Assembly: GCA_016211105.1 (NCBI GenBank)
Contig: JACQSX010000036.1
Coordinates: 32,758 to 96,757 of the forward strand
Reading direction: 5' to 3'
From: Acidobacteriota bacterium
GTDB lineage: Bacteria > Acidobacteriota > UBA6911 > JACQSX01
DNA length: 64,000 nt
Position numbers and translations under genes: made by a program. Of this stretch, positions 35,940-44,916 are shown piece after piece. Under the pieces are notes generated by a model, which was given only the letters and a program-made list of their open reading frames with translations, had not been told where the DNA came from and searched no databases. Numbering within the stretch: the first letter of the stretch is position 1; every line of letters begins with the position of its first letter.

Positions 35940-37151
35940 ATGAGCTTTGACATTGGATTGTTTTCTGCGCTCCTTGCGGGGTGTCTCTCGTTTTTTTCCC
36001 CGTGTGTATTGCCCGTTGTCCCCGGCTACCTCTCATTTATTACCGGTTTCTCCTTTGAAGATCTGACGCGGGATCGAAGGCAGGCGGTGGTTTGGGTTGC
36101 GTTCTGGAACAGCGTGGCCTTTGTAATTGGCTTTTCGCTGGTATTTATTATCCTGGGTGCCGCAGCAACCACGGTAGGGGCGTTTTTTCGATCCCATCTG
36201 AAGCTTTTAGCTCAGGTGGCCGGCGCGATCATCATCCTGCTGGGCGTCCATCTGACGGGTCTGTACCGCTTTCCATTTTTGCTCTACGACAAGAGAGTGC
36301 ACACGCAAGAAAAGGCGCGTGGTTTCCTGGGAGCCCTGCTGGCAGGGATCTTTTTTGGCTTTGGTTGGACACCGTGTGTGGGCCCGATCCTGGCAGGCAT
36401 CCTGGGAATCGCTGCAGTGAGCTCGACGGTGATTCGTGGAATTGTTTTGCTGGCGCTTTACTCGGTCGGTTTAGGGATCGGGTTTGTGCTCGCGGCTCTT
36501 TTCGTGAATCAATTTCTGTCGGCGTCCAAAAAAATCCAGGCGCACCTTCGTAAAGTTGAAATCGCCAGCGGCGTGTTGCTTCTGCTCATCGGCGCCCTTA
36601 TTTTTACCGACCGGCTTTCGCTCGTCGCTTCCAAGCTCTCCTTTTTGAATCCCGAAGCGCTGGCAGTTCCAAAAACGACCGCTTCGACTCCTGGTCAAGC
36701 GATCCCTGTTGTACTAAAGCCGGTGCGCTTCAATCCCGGGCCAAATGACTTCCAGGCGCAATTTCTGCACGGCGAGACGCTCAGGCTGTCCCAATTTGGC
36801 GGCAAGATCGTTCTTGTGAATTTCTGGGCTACCTGGTGCGCTCCGTGCAGGGCCGAAATTCCCGGGTTGCTTGATATCTACCGCGAAAAAAGAGGTCACT
36901 TTGAAATCATCGGTGTCGCCGAAGAGAGTACATGGAACGACGTTGAAGCTTTCGTCAGGGAAATGAGAATCGATTATCCGGTTGCCCTTGATCCGAATGG
37001 CGGGATCGGCGAACAGTACAAGATATTCGCTTATCCGACCAGTTACCTCTTTGCTCCCGATGGCAGTCTGGTGCGAGAGTACCCCGGATTTCTATCAGAA
37101 AATGTTCTGAGAAGAGATTTGGCGGAAGTCGAGAAAAGATTCGCGCGGTAG
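35940..37151 (+). CDS. CcdA-like membrane protein fused to a thioredoxin (TlpA-like) domain
   Basis: Residues 1-230 form a DsbD/CcdA transmembrane unit with SFFSPCVLPVVPGYLSFITG and FFGFGWTPCVGPILAG, whose two Cys shuttle electrons across the membrane. Residues 270-403 form a periplasmic thioredoxin fold with NFWATWCAPCRAEIPGLL (CxxC) and YPTSYLFAPDGS. The fusion lets one protein carry reducing power outwards and deliver it, for example to cytochrome c apoproteins. No cytochrome maturation genes are adjacent. Confidence 0.92.
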   Translation: MSFDIGLFSALLAGCLSFFSPCVLPVVPGYLSFITGFSFEDLTRDRRQAVVWVAFWNSVAFVIGFSLVFIILGAAATTVGAFFRSHLKLLAQVAGAIIILLGVHLTGLYRFPFLLYDKRVHTQEKARGFLGALLAGIFFGFGWTPCVGPILAGILGIAAVSSTVIRGIVLLALYSVGLGIGFVLAALFVNQFLSASKKIQAHLRKVEIASGVLLLLIGALIFTDRLSLVASKLSFLNPEALAVPKTTASTPGQAIPVVLKPVRFNPGPNDFQAQFLHGETLRLSQFGGKIVLVNFWATWCAPCRAEIPGLLDIYREKRGHFEIIGVAEESTWNDVEAFVREMRIDYPVALDPNGGIGEQYKIFAYPTSYLFAPDGSLVREYPGFLSENVLRRDLAEVEKRFAR

Positions 37152-37203
37152 AAGGAGTGGCGGGGTCTTCTGCCCTCCTGGGCTTTCTTTGCGAGTAAAC
37201 CCT

Positions 37204-37941
37204 ATGTCGCGTTCCAAGTTGCAGGTGAAAAGAGTAGCAACTCTCACGGCGCTGCTGGCTCTGTTCCAACTGAGTACTAGGGCCGACGACAAAAGTAAGG
37301 TGAGCGACCGGGTGGTTAGTTCTGCCGCCGTGCTCAAGGAGATCATGGGCATGCCGGAGAAGGGTATCCCCCAGGAGCTTCTGGACAAAAGCGCTTGCGT
37401 GGCCGTAATTCCTTCGATGAAGAAAGGTGGATTCATTTTCGGAGGTAACTATGGCAGGGGCGCGCTGTCATGCCGCACCCAAAGCGGTCAGGGGCCGTGG
37501 AGTCCACCTTCGATGCTTCTTCTGGGCGGTGGCAGTTTTGGATTACAAATAGGGGCCCAGGCGGTGGATTTGGTTTTGCTGATCATGAATCTGAGGGGCT
37601 TGGAGAGTCTTTTGGACAGCAAGTTCACCCTGGGTGGCGATGCTTCCGTAGCTGCCGGGCCGGTGGGACGGACGGCGGCGGCGGAAACGGACGCTTGGAT
37701 GTCAGCCCAGATTCTTGCCTACTCGCGGGCGCGCGGCTTGTTTGCCGGTCTGATTGTAAAAGGCGGCGTCCTGCGACCGGATAAAGATGCCAATGAGCTT
37801 CTCTATGGACGGCCGGTTCGCGCTGCGACGCTTGTACTTGGCGGCGCCAGTGACAAAGTGACGCCGGTCCCACAGTTCTCAAAAGATGTTCAAATATTCC
37901 TTGACGAACTGAATCGAATCAGCCCAAGCAAGAAAAAGTAG
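37204..37941 (+). CDS. SYLF-domain (Ysc84-like) lipid-binding protein
   Basis: About 245 residues with an N-terminal export signal (KRVATLTALLALFQLSTRA). SYLF marks are IPQELLDKSACVAVIPSMKK, GGFIFGGNYGRGALSCR, MLLLGGGSFGLQIGAQAVDL and TLGGDASVAAGPVGRTAAAE, followed by ILAYSRARGLFAGL. The family binds phosphoinositides in eukaryotes; in bacteria the role is not defined. The frame is open to 37189. Confidence 0.87.
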   Translation: MSRSKLQVKRVATLTALLALFQLSTRADDKSKVSDRVVSSAAVLKEIMGMPEKGIPQELLDKSACVAVIPSMKKGGFIFGGNYGRGALSCRTQSGQGPWSPPSMLLLGGGSFGLQIGAQAVDLVLLIMNLRGLESLLDSKFTLGGDASVAAGPVGRTAAAETDAWMSAQILAYSRARGLFAGLIVKGGVLRPDKDANELLYGRPVRAATLVLGGASDKVTPVPQFSKDVQIFLDELNRISPSKKK

Positions 37942-38116
37942 AGATCCTCGCGCCGACCACAAGCTGATCGGTCTTCTGACTGCCATTCGTTCTTATTACA
38001 TTTGTGGAACGGGACAATAGCAAGCCGTCGGCCGCCGGCAAGTGTGATCTTCCCCACTGCCTGGGGAGGTCCTGAAAAGATAGGATGATCTTCAACGAGA
38101 CCGGTGCAAGGGAACG

Positions 38117-38506
38117 ATGCGATATGCGAAATGGTTTCCAATGACCCCCCTGGTGCTCCTGCTGTTGATGTCTTGCCCCTTGCACCCGGCAAATCTTGTC
38201 TACGGGATCGGAAACGACCATGGGCGCGCCACCACCAATCCGAAGATTTCCAAGGAAGTGCAGAGACAGGTAAAGGCGCGGGACGGTTATTCTCCAAACG
38301 ATAAAAAAGTGGTCGTCGCGCTGGTGGTCCCTCCCGAATTGGGTGGTGTCGCGGATTTCAACAATCTCAGAGCGTTTTCGAGGCGGGAAGCCAGACAGCG
38401 CGACAAGGTGAAAAAAGCGGTGCTCAAAAAGGTTCGGAAGGGAGAAATGTCTGTCGGAGAGGCCCGCGCCCGGATTGTGTTTTTTCAGGTTGCCGGCGCT
38501 CACTGA
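38117..38506 (+). CDS. Small secreted hypothetical protein
   Basis: 129 residues. An N-terminal signal (RYAKWFPMTPLVLLLLMSC) is followed by a basic, Lys/Arg-rich body with GYSPNDKKVVVALVVPPELG and RRGKMS-like turns (KAVLKKVRKGEMSVGEARAR). I do not recognise a family. The composition and signal make a real exported protein plausible. Confidence 0.5.
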   Translation: MRYAKWFPMTPLVLLLLMSCPLHPANLVYGIGNDHGRATTNPKISKEVQRQVKARDGYSPNDKKVVVALVVPPELGGVADFNNLRAFSRREARQRDKVKKAVLKKVRKGEMSVGEARARIVFFQVAGAH

Positions 38507-38583
38507 TCGCCTCTCTTCCCTGCCAGCTTCTGTTCCGTCATTGGTTGCGGCCGCACGACGATATGCAGCCTCGGGTCTTAACC

Positions 38584-39246
38584 TCACCACCACAGATGTC
38601 GCTTTGAATGGTACACGGCTGGCCGCTCGGGATATCGGGATTTGAATTCGCGATATTTTTTTAAGAGCCTTTCATAGCGGCTCTCCGACGAATGGATCGG
38701 CTTATGTGGATAGTCGAGGAGATACTTTTCGACCTTCCACATGTTCCTTGGGGAAAAACGCCAGTCATATTGCCCTAGCCAATTGAGATTCACTACCGCA
38801 TAAGCCGTAATCCGTCCGGTCAAGTCCACGTACGGATCGAAGTAGCTCAGGGCTAGGTGGCGGACATTGCGAAAGATCGGCCTGCGCCCATGGAGTCCTT
38901 CGTCTCTGGAGCGCGCTACACTACCCCATCTACCGTTCCTTCGAAATACAAAGAGCACGTGATCCAGCTTGTCAACAGATTCAAAGCTCAGCAGTAGGGG
39001 CGGATGGTAGTGCTGTTCCAAGATCACGGCGGCCACGAGCGCGGCCTCCAAACAATGCGCCGCCTTGTGCCGCAGCACCTCGCGAAACGACCGCAACGTC
39101 TCGCCGCCGACCTCACGATTGTAGGGTAAAGATCGCAGCCACCGCTGCACCCGATACGGCGTCGGCAAAGATTGGATCAGGGCGATCTCGTTTGGAAGAA
39201 AGGCGGAGCGTGGCGGAGGGTTCAGCTCAAAAAGCTTTGAACTCAT
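38584..39246 (-). CDS. Transglutaminase-like hypothetical protein
   Basis: 220 residues from MSSKLFELNPPPRSAFLPNE; the frame is open 33 codons upstream. The core HKAAHCLEAALVAAVILEQH resembles the Cys helix of the transglutaminase-like fold. It is followed by LLLSFESVDKLDHVLFVFRR with a His and ALSYFDPYVDLTGRITAYAV with an Asp, the order Cys-His-Asp of that fold. Function is unknown; single gene. Confidence 0.6.
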   Translation of the reverse strand: MSSKLFELNPPPRSAFLPNEIALIQSLPTPYRVQRWLRSLPYNREVGGETLRSFREVLRHKAAHCLEAALVAAVILEQHYHPPLLLSFESVDKLDHVLFVFRRNGRWGSVARSRDEGLHGRRPIFRNVRHLALSYFDPYVDLTGRITAYAVVNLNWLGQYDWRFSPRNMWKVEKYLLDYPHKPIHSSESRYERLLKKYREFKSRYPERPAVYHSKRHLWW

Positions 39247-39384
39247 GGGTCGATTTTGGATTGCGGAATGAAAAACGTGTCGGCAGCTTTTTCCTGTGGG
39301 TGACCGGACATCGGCATTCTGTACCCACGAATCAAAAACTCCCATCGATCACGCCTCAGGAAATCGGCACGCCATTGCCCGCAG

Positions 39385-39744
39385 TCATTCGCCCGGTTCT
39401 TCCTGCAACAACTCCAGCAGAGTGCTTGAGTCCTGCGGATGCGCAGCTACCTGAATCCCGTGGATCTCCAGTTGTTCGGAAATTTCCGGATCGGGATTTT
39501 TCAATACGACGACGATACGAGCGCCCGGTGTGACATAGCTTATCGCGGCTAGGATCGTCTCCAGATCATCTCCATCCGCTTGAAGAAAGGCGGCATCGTG
39601 ATCGTAGAAAGAATTGACTTGTTGGCATGTTTCTAAATTCTCACAGCGATCTACGAGATATCCTGCTCTCCGCAAATCATCGGCCAGCGCTTTCATTAAG
39701 ACTTTGTCGCTCACAAAGACCAGAACTCTGTTATCACTCGGCAT
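39385..39744 (-). CDS. Response-regulator-like protein, degenerate
   Basis: 119 residues from MPSDNRVLVFVSDKVLMKAL. The alternating pattern VLVFVSD, AGYLVDRCE, DAAFLQADGDD, GARIVVVLK and GIQVAAHPQD resembles a CheY-like receiver. The usual phospho-acceptor Asp before a Met/Pro-Gly loop is not clearly kept (AAFLQAD). It probably acts as a non-phosphorylated receiver or is unrelated. Confidence 0.5.
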   Translation of the reverse strand: MPSDNRVLVFVSDKVLMKALADDLRRAGYLVDRCENLETCQQVNSFYDHDAAFLQADGDDLETILAAISYVTPGARIVVVLKNPDPEISEQLEIHGIQVAAHPQDSSTLLELLQEEPGE

Positions 39745-39889
39745 CACGGAGAAATATAGCACGAAGCATAGGAGGCCCACGAAGGCGCGGGCGCTTGAAG
39801 CTTTCTTACGGGAGTCGAAACGTCAGGTTCATCGAAGCGTGGAAGAAATCGGTCGAGACGCAAGATTCAATGCCGGGATCCGAAACCGA

Positions 39890-41962
39890 TCATTCATTGC
39901 CGGCGCCGGCTGCGAGGCGGGTGGCGCCGTTGACCCCGTTGCTTTCTATCGGTGCTTCCACTACTTCCCGCACCGCAAGGCGTGGCACTCCGTTTTGCCA
40001 GAAGTTGTAATAGGTCGATTCCGTCAGCGCGGCGTTGTATTGCTCCAAAATACGCATTCCCTCGCCAGCCCTCAGGTTCTTGTTTTTCACCTGACGTTGC
40101 ACGATCTTGTCCATCCGTTTCTTCAGATCGCTGGAGAAATACTGGACCAGTTGCACCGCCTCTTCCACGGTCGTTCCAGGAATGAACTTTTCGACATAAA
40201 ACCCGTTTGGTTCCTCACGGTCCGCGTATACATGGACCTCATTGACCCGGCCGAAAAGGTTGTGCATGTCACCCAGGATGTCCTGGTATGCGCCCATCAG
40301 GAAGAAGCCCAAAAAGTATGGTTCGTTTTCTAGGACCGCATGCAGGTCGAGGTACGGCTTGGGTCCGGAGATATCAACAAAAGTATCCACCTTTCCGTCG
40401 CTGTCACACGTAAGATCGACCAGGACCCCTTGGCGGGTCGGCATCTCGTTGAGCCGGTGCAGAGGCATGACCGGAAACAACTGGTCGATTGCCCAGTGGT
40501 CCAGCATGCTTTGGAAAACGGAAAAATCGCAAATGTACTGGTCGGTGAGCAACAGGTGAAGTCGACGCAGATCGTCGGGCAACTCCTCCTCGTCGACGCC
40601 ACGGATGCGCTGCACAATTTTGCGCGTCACGCGCCAGTAAAGTTGTTCCACCTTGGCTTTCTCTTCCAGGGATAGATATCCAAGCGAAAATAACAGATTC
40701 GCTTCGCCTCGCCTCTGTTCGGCGTCGTGGTGGATCTCAAGAACCTGTGAGAGATCGACATCTTCGTCGATCTGCCGGTTCAGGTCGAGCAATTCGCTGA
40801 CAGATTCGTGATCGTTTTCCGCCGCCTCGATAGGAATCGCATCCTGCTCTGTGGCGCGCGTCGTGGCCGCCAAGACGCCCACAACCAGCACCGAGTGGTA
40901 CGCGGTGATGGAGCGCCCGCTTTCCGAAACGAGGACCGGGTGTGGGACATCTTCCGCATCGCAGACTTCCTTGACTGTGTACACCACCCCGTTGACATAT
41001 TCCTGCAACGTGTAATTGATCTCCTGTTCCCTTCCAGACCGCGTTCCTTGGTAGGAAACTCCCAGACCGCCGCCGATGTCCAGATAGCGCACGGGAATCC
41101 CCATCTGTACCAGCTTTGCGTACACGCGAGTTGCCTCTCGAACCGCCGCCTTTACGGTAAGAATGTCATTCATCTGGGAACCGAGATGGAAATGCACCAA
41201 CTGGAAAGCGTCGATTTGCTCGCGCTGCTTCAGGATGTTGACGATATCGAGAATCTCCAAGAGCGATATCCCAAACTTGGATTGTTCTCCTCCTGACTCT
41301 GCCCACCTCCCGCTTCCTTCCGTAGTGAGACGCACTCGGACGCCGAAGGCAGGTTTTACCTGCATCGCTTCGGCCACGGAAAAGAGTTCGTCGAACTCGC
41401 GTCGTTTCTCCAGTACCGGGATTACTTCCTTTCCCAACTGTCGGCCCGCCAACATCAGGCTCATCATGGTCTGATCCTTGTATCCGTTGCAGATCAGCAG
41501 CATGTCATCCCGGTCCAGATGCGCCAGAGTGGCCAGCAATTCGGCTTTGGAGCCACATTCCAGGCCGAAATCGTAGGGCGCCCCTGCTTCGATGATTTCT
41601 TCCACTACCTCATGCAGTTGATTGACTTTAATGGGATAGACGCCGCGGTAGACGTTCAGGTATTCGTACTCGATGATCGCTTGTCGGAAGGCTTCGTTCA
41701 GCTCGATCACCCGCGTTTGCAGGAGATCTTGGAAACGGATGAGGCAGGGGAGTTGAATGCCGCGTGCCTTGATTTCCATGACGATATCGTAGATATCGAT
41801 GGACTGGTCACTTTCATACACGGGACGCACGGCCACATGCCCCTTTTCATTGATATAGAAATAGCCGCGGCCCCAGCGGTCGATATCGTACAAATAAGTG
41901 GCTTGCTCGAGATTCCAGTGATTGCTTTGATTCTTTGCCTGCTCCTCCGACGCCTGTTTCAT
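39890..41962 (-). CDS. speA: Biosynthetic arginine decarboxylase
   Basis: Makes agmatine from arginine for polyamines. About 690 residues, the usual SpeA size. Motifs are YDIDRWGRGYFYINEKGHV, GVYPIKVNQLHEVVEEI (PLP Lys), DFGLECGSKAELLA, HLGSQMNDI, LDIGGGLGVSYQGTRS, and near the end DLTCDSDGKVDTFVDI with LGFFLMGAYQDILGD. I use ATG 41962; an in-frame TTG at 41986 is possible. Its 5' end touches a zinc-finger gene remnant on the same strand. Confidence 0.94.
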   Translation of the reverse strand: MKQASEEQAKNQSNHWNLEQATYLYDIDRWGRGYFYINEKGHVAVRPVYESDQSIDIYDIVMEIKARGIQLPCLIRFQDLLQTRVIELNEAFRQAIIEYEYLNVYRGVYPIKVNQLHEVVEEIIEAGAPYDFGLECGSKAELLATLAHLDRDDMLLICNGYKDQTMMSLMLAGRQLGKEVIPVLEKRREFDELFSVAEAMQVKPAFGVRVRLTTEGSGRWAESGGEQSKFGISLLEILDIVNILKQREQIDAFQLVHFHLGSQMNDILTVKAAVREATRVYAKLVQMGIPVRYLDIGGGLGVSYQGTRSGREQEINYTLQEYVNGVVYTVKEVCDAEDVPHPVLVSESGRSITAYHSVLVVGVLAATTRATEQDAIPIEAAENDHESVSELLDLNRQIDEDVDLSQVLEIHHDAEQRRGEANLLFSLGYLSLEEKAKVEQLYWRVTRKIVQRIRGVDEEELPDDLRRLHLLLTDQYICDFSVFQSMLDHWAIDQLFPVMPLHRLNEMPTRQGVLVDLTCDSDGKVDTFVDISGPKPYLDLHAVLENEPYFLGFFLMGAYQDILGDMHNLFGRVNEVHVYADREEPNGFYVEKFIPGTTVEEAVQLVQYFSSDLKKRMDKIVQRQVKNKNLRAGEGMRILEQYNAALTESTYYNFWQNGVPRLAVREVVEAPIESNGVNGATRLAAGAGNE

Positions 41963-42150
41963 CCTTTCGCCGACCCTGGATAACAATTTACTGGTGTTGG
42001 GGTTTTCTCTGCAATGAGAGATTTGAAAATTTTGCGAAGGGCTGGAACGTTTTCAAAACGATAAAGCTGGGTGCCCCACGGCTGGGTATGAGTAACGATT
42101 TCGTTCTTCAAAGTTCCACCGCACTCAGCGCAGCTCTTCAAGGACCGCAT
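41959..42150 (-). pseudogene. Truncated YgiT-type zinc-finger antitoxin
   Basis: From ATG 42150 the product reads MRSLKSCAECGGTLKNEIVT, then QPWGTQLYRFENVPALRK. That is the first CxxC half of YgiT/MqsA-type zinc fingers up to FENVPA. The second CxxC expected right after is missing and the sequence turns into unrelated residues running into speA. It is preceded by a DUF4258-like frame, its usual partner. Confidence 0.65.
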
Positions 42151-42152
42151 GG

Positions 42153-42281
42153 TTATTCCTTTCTCCGTGTCCAGGGGTGGATCCAGACATTCGGATCGTA
42201 CCAATGGATCGTAATGATATCAGCATACTCTCCATCGAAAGCGCAAGAGACAGAAAGCGGTTCTCCTCCGACGCGTGCCAT
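42153..42281 (-). pseudogene. Remnant of a DUF4258 toxin-like gene (C-terminal part)
   Basis: The 42-codon frame reads GGEPLSVSCAFDGEYADIIT and then IHWYDPNVWIHPWTRRKE before TAA. This resembles the C-terminal strands of DUF4258 proteins (TVYRPDPExWE...RRR). The N-terminal half is not found upstream. The stop is 2 bases before the ATG of the zinc-finger gene, the spacing of a toxin-antitoxin pair. Confidence 0.55.
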
Positions 42282-42307
42282 GAACAACGCCTTCGGGAAA
42301 GGGTTGA

Positions 42308-43285
42308 CTCTCCGCGCTTTTCTCAATCACGTCGCCGGCCGTTTATAACGAAAACGGCCAGGTTGCTGGCAACTTTCCTATTGAGATTGGTCCGATGGGA
42401 CAGTTTTTGAAATTTCTGGATGAGGTTGTCAACTTCCCTCCGAATTTCAGGGGGCTGCTCCTCATTACTTGGTCCGACACGTCCGTTCAGGGATGGGGCA
42501 GCGTCGTCGGTCTGCTGCTTTACCCCAACGGAGTTCTTGCGGCGGTCCCTATCACTCGCTCGGGAGCGTCGACGGGAAGCGCCACTACTGCCGATGTCTT
42601 CCCGCACACGGCAGATGGTCAGATCCCGGGTTTTGACTATGTGGCCCAAATCATCCTGATGAATGGCGACGGGCGAGATCTGGACTCGAAGCTTGAATTT
42701 CTTGACGATGCGGGCAATCCCGTGGCGATGAATCTGGAGGTGGTGGGCGTTGCGCCCTCCCAATCGAGTAACACCTTTCAGGTACGCGTTCCCGCGAAAG
42801 GAATTCGTGTGCTACGGGGCGGAAATAGCGGTGGCCCGGCCCGCTCAGCCTGGGTGCGCCTCACGCGCGGGAGCAATTTCTTTGCTGCCCAAGTTGATTT
42901 CATTGTTCTCCCTCGTCTTGGCGCCGGCAAGATAGAAGGAATCCCGCTGACGCAGGTGTCCGTGCAGCGCGCTGCCGAAGCTGATCCCACATTCATGCCC
43001 GTCATTCAAGACACAAGCGGGAGCATGGGGTTCGCTCTTGCGAATAATTCCACTGCGGCCATCAGCGCCACTGCCACAGCGCTGGACGAGGAGGCACGAA
43101 CTGTTGGAAGCTTTCCCGTCAACATCCCGTCGCAGGGACGGGTGATCGGTTTTCTCGAAGAGAAGTTGCAGCTCCCGGAACACTTCCGCGGGCTTCTGCG
43201 GATCAATTGGCCGAGCTTTAGCCAAACGGGGTCAGCCGTGGGCCTGATTCAGTACCCAAACGGTGTACTGGCTGCAGTGCCCTAA
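42308..43285 (+). pseudogene. 5'-truncated two-repeat surface protein
   Basis: The open frame follows an in-frame TGA and has no start before the first repeat; the first ATG (42395) lies inside it. Two similar units are visible. The first reads VYNENGQVAGNFPIEIGPMG and GLLLYPNGVLAAVP; the second reads LDEEARTVGSFPVNIPSQGR and GLIQYPNGVLAAVP, about 230 residues apart, with PNFRGLL/EHFRGLL between. Such repeats occur in secreted acidobacterial proteins. The N-terminus with signal peptide is missing, so it is probably not expressed. Confidence 0.6.
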
Positions 43286-43329
43286 CCCCGCCTGGCGAGG
43301 TTCTTCAAAAGGCAGAGAAAAGCCACATC

Positions 43330-43361
43330 AAAAAAAATCGAGCCAGTTCTTACGCTGGCTC
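43330..43361 (-). terminator. Rho-independent terminator (minus strand)
   Basis: On the minus strand GAGCCAG, an 8-base loop and CTGGCTC form a perfect 7-bp stem, followed by GA and eight T. No intact minus-strand gene lies just upstream, so it is an orphan terminator or shields the region. Confidence 0.65.
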
Positions 43362-43548
43362 CCCCCTCTCCTCTGCCGGCCCCGACGCCCAGACATCCGA
43401 CCTCAAATCCCCATGAACCCAGGTTCAAGAAAAGACGAAACCCTCCCGTTTGCCCAAATCCCGTTAACGCTATACAATTCAAAGTGCTTCTGTCGGTTGC
43501 CCCGACAAACCTTCGTCTTATTAAGCATTGGAACCGGACATCGGGAGA

Positions 43549-43722
43549 ATGCCAAAGCCCACACCCAAGAACTCAGAATGGCTCACCCGCAAGGAGCTCA
43601 TAGACAAACGACTTGCCGACGCCGGATGGCGGATCGTTTCCGAAAAGCAGTTCGACCCGGCAAAACCCCTCCATGTATACGATCGGTGCGCCATCGAAGA
43701 GGGCCTGCCTCCTAACAAATGA
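43549..43722 (+). pseudogene. N-terminal remnant of a second type I restriction HsdR gene
   Basis: The frame reads SEWLTRKELIDKRLADAGWR, FDPAKPLHVYDRCAIEE and then shifts to unrelated codons and TGA. This is the start of the HsdR family (TRKxLIDxxLxxAGW...FDPxxPLxxxDxCAIEE). It breaks off just before the nuclease core and is joined to a PIN-domain tail in another frame. Confidence 0.68.
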
Positions 43723-43840
43723 CTCAATGATTGTGGCCTGCATGCGTGAAGTCGGTATTTCATTCCTCGCAACCAGAGACAGGGATTTTGAGCGCGTCCT
43801 GGACATCACCGTTTACCGCCCAGATGATCTTCCAAGCTAG
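43709..43840 (+). pseudogene. C-terminal remnant of a PIN-domain (VapC) toxin gene
   Basis: The frame LLTNDSMIVACMREVGISFL, ATRDRDFERVLDITVYRPDD, ending before TAG, matches the last third of PIN toxins (xxxDxxIVAxxRExGxxLxATxDxDF). It is joined out of frame to the HsdR remnant, so a deletion fused two unrelated genes. Confidence 0.65.
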
Positions 43841-44044
43841 ATTTGTCCGGTAATCCGTGAATTTGCAGAGAGATTGATCAACTTGCCGAACTTTTCAACA
43901 AACAGGTCAATGTTATCGGTTTTCAATTTCTCAGCCGCCAGCGGATGCGTGGAATTCAGTTCTCGCGAAAGATAAGATTCAAGATGGCGGTCTTTCTGGG
44001 GCAGATGACTGTCTGTGAAAAGAAAATTCTTCAAGAGTTGAGAG

Positions 44045-44074
44045 TTGACATGGCTATATGGCCATGGCTATATT
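44045..44074 (+). promoter_or_regulatory. Promoter and repeat operator of phd-vapC, probably leaderless
   Basis: TTGACA (44045-44050), an 18-base spacer and TATATT (44069-44074) form a strong promoter. The antitoxin ATG is at 44081, the position expected for the transcription start. The spacer contains two copies of ATGGCTATAT separated by GGCC, with the palindrome GGCCATGGC-like centre, a likely site for autorepression by the antitoxin. Confidence 0.65.
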
Positions 44075-44080
44075 TCCAGC

Positions 44081-44308
44081 ATGAAAACAATTACAGCAGG
44101 TAAGTTCAAAGACCGGTGTCTTAGGATCATGGACAGAGTTGCGGAAACGAAAGATCCCGTGGTGGTAACAAAACGCGGTCGTCCCGTAGTCAGAGTCGTG
44201 CCTTACACAGAGTTGTCCAGAACGTCTAAGAGTCTTGTAGGGAGCATCTTAGAAGAACGTGGAAACCCATTCGGTACGGACGAAAAATGGAATGCCGACT
44301 TTCCTTGA
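44081..44308 (+). CDS. Phd/YefM-type antitoxin
   Basis: 75 residues from MKTITAGKFKDRCLRIMDRV. The pattern of FKDRCLRIMDRVAETKDPVV and VTKRGRPVVRVVPY is that of Phd/YefM antitoxins, which bind their own promoter with the N-terminal domain and the toxin with the C-terminal tail. It overlaps the toxin gene by 17 bases. Confidence 0.85.
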   Translation: MKTITAGKFKDRCLRIMDRVAETKDPVVVTKRGRPVVRVVPYTELSRTSKSLVGSILEERGNPFGTDEKWNADFP

Positions 44309-44690
44309 TACTCACGCTTGGGTCTGGTGGATAACTAAGGATCGTCGCCTGTCGAGACGAGCGCATTCGACAATCCAGGGCGCATTATCGCTGGAAGGGG
44401 TATGGATTTCTGCCATTTCGATTTGGGAAGTGGCCAAGAAGGTGGAGAAGAAACAGCTGGTTCTGGATCGCGCCCTTCGACACTGGTTAGACTTGGCAAT
44501 CAGCGTTCAAGGTCTCTACATCGCCGAATTGACGAATGCTATTCTGATAGAAAGCTGTGAACTGCCATCACCGTTCCCCGGAGACCCTGCCGACCAGATG
44601 ATTGTTGCGACGGTCCGTCATTACAACGGTCGACTGATTACGAAGGATAGAGAACTCCACCGCTATCCGCACCTCCGATGCCTTTGGTAG
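44292..44690 (+). CDS. PIN-domain toxin (VapC type)
   Basis: 132 residues from MPTFLDTHAWVWWITKDRRL. Acidic PIN residues are visible in FLDTHAW (Asp), SAISIWEVAKK (Glu) and FPGDPADQMIVATVRHYNGR with ITKDRELHRY (Asp). VapC-like RNases of this type cleave tRNA or rRNA. It is translated from a start inside the antitoxin gene. Confidence 0.88.
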   Translation: MPTFLDTHAWVWWITKDRRLSRRAHSTIQGALSLEGVWISAISIWEVAKKVEKKQLVLDRALRHWLDLAISVQGLYIAELTNAILIESCELPSPFPGDPADQMIVATVRHYNGRLITKDRELHRYPHLRCLW

Positions 44691-44916
44691 GAAGGCGGAA
44701 GAAGATCGCCACCGCAGCACACTTCGTGAAGGGCTCACGTCACTGGAATCCAAGGCCCCAGGTCTCGGGTTTTGCCGAACGAACCTCTACACAAAGCTGC
44801 ATTCTGCTTGTCTGAAAAGCCGTTTTCTGCGTGCCTGTGCGCGTTTGCTTAAGATCCATGGAGCCTATACAATCAAACCCATGGCTCTTCTTTAGAGGAT
44901 ATAAAAACAACAAACA

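Noticed and set aside
35940..37151. Reading the CcdA-thioredoxin gene as two separate genes
   Set aside because: The frame is continuous with no internal start or ribosome site at the linker; fusion is the simpler view.
43837..44034. 65-codon minus-strand open frame before phd-vapC
   Set aside because: No ribosome site and no recognisable domain; kept only as possible debris.
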